Assembly: GCA_035637455.1 (NCBI GenBank)
Contig: DASPXE010000183.1
Coordinates: 1 to 17,694 of the forward strand
Length of the DNA: 17,694 nucleotides
From: 20CM-4-69-16 sp035637455
GTDB lineage: Bacteria > Gemmatimonadota > Gemmatimonadetes > Gemmatimonadales > GWC2-71-9
Direction of reading: 5' to 3'
A program made the translations under genes and the position numbers. Position 1 is the first letter of the stretch; every line of letters starts with the position of its first letter. The notes below the pieces were generated by a model. That model saw only the letters and a list, made by a program, of their open reading frames with translations, had not been told where the DNA came from and did no database searches. Of the stretch, positions 14,595-17,694 are shown in pieces.

Positions 14595-14858
14595 TTACGA
14601 CTTTCGTGTCGCCGGAGGGTAATACGCGACGAGTTCCCGGACCCAGCGCGGCATCGGCTGGCGGCGCTCTCGATACGCGTCTACCAACGAGCGCGCGATG
14701 CCCCGGCCGATCAGCACGCCGTCGTGCGAGCCGAGGCCGTCGCTCAACGCCTCGACGAGGCGCACGATCTCCACGACCTTCGGATGCGAGGCTTGCTTGG
14801 TCGCCAAGGGGCGAGAGGCGCTCGTCCCTCTCGTGGCGCGCGTGCCACTGCGCTTCAC
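14595..14858 (-). CDS. Short paralogue of the HTH family lacking the HTH
   Basis: This 87-residue protein has a C-terminal half (VEIVRLVEALSDGL, then SLVDAYRERRQPMPRWVREL) that aligns with residues 77-125 of the two 140-residue neighbours, including the hallmark PRWV. The helix-turn-helix part is missing, replaced by a short basic leader. It has its own ribosome-binding site, AGGAG at 14863-14867 on the minus strand, 4 nt before GTG 14858, so it looks like a deliberate short gene rather than a decayed copy. It might form mixed dimers with the full-length members and modulate their DNA binding, which is inference. It lies between the two full-length copies on the same strand. Confidence 0.65.
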   Translation of the reverse strand: MKRSGTRATRGTSASRPLATKQASHPKVVEIVRLVEALSDGLGSHDGVLIGRGIARSLVDAYRERRQPMPRWVRELVAYYPPATRKS

Positions 14859-14889
14859 CCGGCTCCTGACATGTGGCTACCGCGTGAGT

Positions 14890-14914
14890 GCGGGACAACT
14901 GCACAAACTGCACA
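14890..14914 (-). promoter_or_regulatory. Candidate operator: two 9-bp direct repeats upstream of the short HTH paralogue
   Basis: On the plus strand AACTGCACA occurs twice without a gap (14897-14905 and 14906-14914). The 24-bp stretch 14890-14913 matches the reverse complement of 15413-15436 at 20 of 24 positions. It lies 32 bp upstream of GTG 14858 and within the 115-bp gap (14859-14973) between HTH family members, the place expected for an autoregulatory operator. Confidence 0.45.
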
Positions 14915-14973
14915 ATCCAACTATTAGGTAGCACCACAGCGGCACGATCGCAAGCCCCGCTCAACGGCCCGCC

Positions 14974-15396
14974 TCAGGCGACTTCGCTGGCGGCTTTGCC
15001 CCGCGGCCGACGGAACTGGCGGAGCAGCTCCTCCACCCAGCGGGGCGGCTCGAGCCGGCGGGCCTCGTACCCCTCGGCGAGCAACGCCGCGATATCGCGC
15101 CCCAGCTGCGCCGTCTGTTGGGGAGAGAGGTCCCCGGAGAGCTCGTTCAGCAGGCGGACGAGCTGACCGACACTCGGGGGACGGGTGACTCGCTCCTGCC
15201 CGGCGAGCCAGCGCTCCAGCTTCAAGCGCGTGGCGCTGCGCGGAGCGGCACCATTGAGGAAGTTGCGGAGGCCGTTCGGGCTGATGGCGATGGCTTTGGC
15301 CGCGCCTCGCAACGAAATCCGCGCCGTTTCACGCGCGACCGCGTCACGCAACAGCGGCACAGGCAACGTGGGCACGCTGCGACGACTAGGGCTCAT
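14974..15396 (-). CDS. Small HTH protein, first member of the three-gene family
   Basis: This 140-residue protein has an N-terminal helix-turn-helix of Xre/Cro type at about residues 28-62 (SLRGAAKAIAISPNGLRNFL, then RLKLERWLAG), the linker RPPSVGQLVRLLNELSGDL (73-90) and the C-terminal block ALLAEGYEARRLEPPRWVEE. It aligns over its full length with the 14145-14567 protein. It is a likely DNA-binding regulator; the target is unknown. ATG 15396 has GAGGGG (15403-15408, minus strand) 6 nt upstream. Candidate operator repeats flank the gene on both sides in opposite orientations, suggesting autoregulation. Its family appears to be a lineage-specific expansion with no characterised member known to me. 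Confidence 0.78.
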   Translation of the reverse strand: MSPSRRSVPTLPVPLLRDAVARETARISLRGAAKAIAISPNGLRNFLNGAAPRSATRLKLERWLAGQERVTRPPSVGQLVRLLNELSGDLSPQQTAQLGRDIAALLAEGYEARRLEPPRWVEELLRQFRRPRGKAASEVA

Positions 15397-15412
15397 GCGA
15401 CGCCCCTCTGGC

Positions 15413-15436
15413 GTGCACTTTGTGCGGTTTGCCCGC
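15413..15436 (-). promoter_or_regulatory. Candidate operator upstream of the first HTH gene
   Basis: Read on the minus strand this site contains AACCGCACA followed by AAGTGCACG, the same two-unit 9-bp arrangement as at 14897-14914 with consensus near AAnyGCACA. It lies 16 bp upstream of ATG 15396, just before the Shine-Dalgarno sequence. A possible -10 (TATCAT, minus strand) lies further upstream in 15437-15485. An operator role is inferred from position and repetition. Confidence 0.45.
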
Positions 15437-15485
15437 GATTACACCATGATACCGTAGCACTACTTGGGGTACGCCGCAACTATGC

Positions 15486-16415
15486 CTAAGCGCCCTGCCC
15501 CCCGACGCACATCTCGGCCAGCGCGCGGATCGTCCCGGGCGCGTTCCCTTCGGCCCGGTTGTTCACGTGGATCACCGCCTCGATGCCGCGGCGCCGGGCT
15601 TCGCCGGTGAGGCACAGCAGGTCACGGCGCAGCTCGGGCAGCACCTCGCGCACCCGGTCGTAGGGCTCGAACGCCCGGACCGCCTCGGCGTACTTGCGCC
15701 CGGGCTTCATCAGCGCGCGGGCAACGGTGAACCCGGCCGCGAGCGTCCACGGGAGATGGAGCTGCGTGCCGATTGGCGGCATCTCGGTCCAGGAATTAAA
15801 CACGTGTGCCACGCCATGCCGCGCGAGCACCGCGCCGTGCCGGTCGGTAAGGAGCTCGGCGTTCCGCAGCTCGACCGCGTACCGAAATTCCTTCGGCAGT
15901 TGCGCAAAGAAGCGATCGAGCCGCTCGGCCCACTCAGCGTCGCTAAGAAGATCCGCGCCCCGCATCGCCTGGAATTGGAATACGAAGCAGATCGACTGCC
16001 GGTGGAACACACGCTGATAACGCGCCAGCACGCTGTCGAGAAACAAGCGCGCATCGAGGAAATCGGGATTGAGCTGCCCGGCGAGGTCGCCCCAGCGCCG
16101 GTCGCGGATGAAGCGGCGCGCCGTGATCCGGTCCCACACCTTGACGACGCAGGAGTAGCCGTCCGGCAGCGCGCGAGCGTACGCGTCGAGAATGCGCTCG
16201 GAGGGAGACTCGTAGAACGCGGTGTTGATGCCGACGGTACGGAACAGCGGATACCGCACATATTCCTCGAGCCGCGCCGCCGGTTGGGCTCCCCGATAGC
16301 TCCGCTGGTACACCTCGCCGGCCCAGCCGTCCTCGGTCCAGCTCGCCGTCCCGAACTTGATACCCGGCGGCAGTGCCGCTGCCAGCGCGACCAGCTCCGG
16401 GCGCGGCGGCGGCAT
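15486..16415 (-). CDS. DUF72 (YecE-like) protein, second copy
   Basis: This 309-residue member of the DUF72/COG1801 family has a TIM-barrel fold and unknown biochemical function. Family blocks are FGTASWTEDGWAGEVY (21-36), YPLFRTVGINTAFYESP, CFVFQFQAMRG, ELRNAELLTDRHGAVLARHG, NSWTEMPP and, at the end, HVNNRAEGNAPGTIRAL. It is a tandem duplicate of the gene at 16442-17383, clearly more than half identical by eye, but has about 8 extra residues (FIRDRRWG region) and lacks the other copy's N-terminal QQSLF peptide. ATG 16415 is 26 nt after the upstream copy's stop and has no good Shine-Dalgarno sequence. The two are presumably one operon. Confidence 0.88.
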   Translation of the reverse strand: MPPPRPELVALAAALPPGIKFGTASWTEDGWAGEVYQRSYRGAQPAARLEEYVRYPLFRTVGINTAFYESPSERILDAYARALPDGYSCVVKVWDRITARRFIRDRRWGDLAGQLNPDFLDARLFLDSVLARYQRVFHRQSICFVFQFQAMRGADLLSDAEWAERLDRFFAQLPKEFRYAVELRNAELLTDRHGAVLARHGVAHVFNSWTEMPPIGTQLHLPWTLAAGFTVARALMKPGRKYAEAVRAFEPYDRVREVLPELRRDLLCLTGEARRRGIEAVIHVNNRAEGNAPGTIRALAEMCVGGQGA

Positions 16416-16441
16416 CGGCGCCGCGGGCGAGCCACGCCCGG

Positions 16442-17383
16442 TCAGGGCCCCTCCCCGGTCAGGGCCGCGACGAGCGCGCGGATCGTCTCCGGCGCGTTGC
16501 CCTCGAGCCGGTTATTGACCAGGATCAGCGCCTCGATCCGCCGCCGCATCGCCTCGGCGACCAGCCGCAGCAGGTCCTGGCGCAGCTCCGGCTGGGGATC
16601 GCGGATCCGGTCGTACGGCTCGAACAGCTTCACCGCGTCGGCGTAGCGGCGTCCCGGTCGGAGCAACGCCCGCGCGATGGTGAAGGGCGCCGGGAAGGCC
16701 CATGGCAGCTCGAGCTGCTCGCCGAGCGTGGGCATCGCGGTCCAGGAGTTGAAGACGTGCGCCACCCTATGGTGCGCCAGTACGGCGCCGTGCGTGTCAG
16801 TCAGCAGCTCGCGGTTCCGCAATTCGACCGCATAGCGGAAGTCGCGCGGCAACTGCCGCAAGAAGTCGTCGAGGTCGCCCGCCCAGCGCGCGGGATCCGG
16901 GAGGTCCTTGCCGCGCATCGCCTGGAACTCGAACACAAAGCAGCCTGCGTGGTCGCGAAACGCGCGCTCGTAGGGACCCAGCACCGCGTCCTTAAAGAGA
17001 TCCGCGTTCAGGAAATCGGGATTCACCCGCTGATCCAGCCGCTTCGCGGTGATCCTGTCCCACACCTTGCTGACGCAGGGGAAACCCGGCGGTAAGGCCT
17101 GCGCGTACGCGGCGAGCACCGGCTCTTCCGGTGGCCCGTAATACGCGCTGTCGATCCCCACCGTCCGGAACAACGGGTAGCGGGCGTACTCCTCGAGCCG
17201 GCGCGCCGGCTGCGCCCCCCGATAGCTGCGGTGATAGACGTCGCCCGCCCAACCGTCGTAGGTCCAGGTGGACGTGCCGAACTTGACGGTGGGAGGAACG
17301 CGCCGGCCGAGCTCGACGAGCTGCGGCGCGGCTGGAGGGAGCGCGGTGACATTGTCGAACAAGCTCTGCTGGTGCTGAGACAT
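16442..17383 (-). CDS. DUF72 (YecE-like) protein, first copy, with clamp-binding-like N-terminus
   Basis: This 313-residue DUF72 protein shows FGTSTWTYDGWAGDVY (35-50), YPLFRTVGIDSAYY, CFVFEFQAMRGKDL, ELRNRELLTDTHGAVLAHH, FNSWTAMP and LVNNRLEGNAPETIRAL. The biochemical role of the family is unknown. The first ten residues, MSQHQQSLFD, contain QQSLF, which fits four of five positions of the bacterial sliding-clamp-binding consensus QL(S/D)LF. Such a peptide at a flexible terminus would tie the protein to the replication clamp. It is divergent from an ImuB-like gene, another clamp-associated protein. On the minus strand TATATT (17393-17398) may be the -10, only about ten bases before ATG 17383, implying a nearly leaderless mRNA. 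Confidence 0.88.
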   Translation of the reverse strand: MSQHQQSLFDNVTALPPAAPQLVELGRRVPPTVKFGTSTWTYDGWAGDVYHRSYRGAQPARRLEEYARYPLFRTVGIDSAYYGPPEEPVLAAYAQALPPGFPCVSKVWDRITAKRLDQRVNPDFLNADLFKDAVLGPYERAFRDHAGCFVFEFQAMRGKDLPDPARWAGDLDDFLRQLPRDFRYAVELRNRELLTDTHGAVLAHHRVAHVFNSWTAMPTLGEQLELPWAFPAPFTIARALLRPGRRYADAVKLFEPYDRIRDPQPELRQDLLRLVAEAMRRRIEALILVNNRLEGNAPETIRALVAALTGEGP

Positions 17384-17406
17384 TGAAGTCGAAATATATC
17401 AACGGG

Positions 17407-17415
17407 TTATCCACA
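17407..17415 (+). promoter_or_regulatory. Perfect consensus DnaA box
   Basis: TTATCCACA matches the strict DnaA-box consensus and lies in the 94-bp divergent region between DUF72 and imuB, which also holds the promoters of both. A single box does not make an origin; if used, it would be for DnaA-dependent transcriptional control. Confidence 0.4.
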
Positions 17416-17427
17416 TGGGAACAGGGC

Positions 17428-17462
17428 TTGCGATCGGTGCGAACTTCGGGATATATTCGGGT
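17428..17462 (+). promoter_or_regulatory. imuB promoter with TTCGGG direct repeat
   Basis: TTGCGA (17428-17433), an 18-nt spacer and TATATT (17452-17457) make a reasonable sigma70-like promoter, giving a leader of only about 14 nt before ATG 17478. The -10 lies between two copies of TTCGGG with an 11-bp period (CTTCGGGATATATTCGGGT, 17444-17462). The element matches 17 of 19 bases of 12522-12540. A LexA-like or other damage-responsive repressor site is inferred. Confidence 0.5.
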
Positions 17463-17477
17463 CCCATTTAAACTGCG

Positions 17478-17694
17478 ATGCCGCGCAATCACCTGGCGAG
17501 CACGACCGCCGCCTGCTGCTGGATTCCCCTTTTCGCCCTGAGGTGCGAGGAGGCGCGGCGGCCCGAGCTCACCTCCCAACCCAGCGCGTTGCTCGCGAGC
17601 GATACTGCCCGCCGACTGTGGCAGGTCTCACCGCTCGCGCGTCGCGCCGGCGTGAAGCCCGGGATGACAGTGAGTCAGGCGATCGGTCTCTGTC
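17478..17694 (+). CDS. imuB: ImuB-like Y-family DNA polymerase homologue, N-terminal part
   Basis: The first 72 residues are present; the gene runs off the right edge. After a short leader the sequence reads ACCWIPLFALRCEEARRPEL and, further on, QVSPLARRAGVKPGMTVSQA, then IGLC. This is the N-terminal pattern of ImuB proteins, catalytically inactive Y-family relatives that bridge DnaE2 (and ImuA) to the sliding clamp in damage-induced mutagenesis. The motif containing ARRAGVKPGMT followed by the xxAxxLCP-type helix is characteristic. No imuA precedes it; the gene next door is DUF72 on the opposite strand. ATG 17478 has no Shine-Dalgarno sequence, matching the short leader predicted from the promoter. 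An active DinB-type polymerase is less likely but cannot be excluded without the rest. Confidence 0.72.
   Translation, partial: MPRNHLASTTAACCWIPLFALRCEEARRPELTSQPSALLASDTARRLWQVSPLARRAGVKPGMTVSQAIGLC

Noticed and set aside
14890..15436. Insertion sequence or MITE delimited by the 24-bp inverted sites
   Set aside because: No transposase, no evident target-site duplication, and the enclosed gene is a regulator with a close paralogue outside the repeats; operators explain the positions better.

Overview
The window is about 17.7 kb of very GC-rich bacterial chromosome. Strong codon bias leaves one clear frame per locus. Gene content suggests an uncultured soil-type bacterium, and the DUF4097 tail, the small HTH family and the ImuB N-terminus look like Gemmatimonadota to me. 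No taxonomic marker such as rRNA is present, so that assignment is only an impression.

Layout. (1) 2-196 is the tail of a DUF4097 adhesin-like protein. (2) 332-5657 holds an Eco57I-type adenine DNA methyltransferase followed by an overlapping SNF2 helicase. The pair resembles the drmMI/drmD accessory pair of class 1 DISARM, but drmA, drmB and drmC are absent. The overlap contains a C7 tract, and the helicase has no convincing start codon of its own. (3) 5666-8408 holds a HAD phosphatase, a class I/II aminotransferase and an ornithine-cyclodeaminase-family reductase, tightly packed and probably co-transcribed. (4) 8451-10102, minus strand, is the PiT phosphate transporter with its DUF47 accessory protein, coupled by a TGATG overlap. 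(5) 10207-11634 is an APC amino-acid permease, convergent with prephenate dehydratase (11645-12481, minus). (6) 12584-13839 encodes a 51-residue stand-alone zinc ribbon and a CX3CX2C radical SAM protein of the SplB/Rv2578c type. (7) 13834-15396, minus, is a receiver-domain remnant plus three members of an unnamed small HTH family. (8) 15486-17383, minus, is a tandem pair of DUF72 proteins. (9) 17478 to the window end is the N-terminus of an ImuB-like Y-family polymerase.

The right third is the most interesting part after the methyltransferase/helicase pair. A near-identical 19-bp promoter element (TTCGG-N6-TTCGGG wrapped around a -10-like sequence) lies upstream of both the zinc-ribbon/radical SAM unit and imuB. 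The first DUF72 protein, divergent from imuB, starts with a sequence resembling a sliding-clamp-binding peptide. Together these suggest a local DNA-damage or mutagenesis regulon, which is inference. The HTH family carries its own candidate operators: two-unit 9-bp repeats in opposite orientations on either side of one member.

No tRNA, rRNA, CRISPR array, transposase or integrase was recognised.
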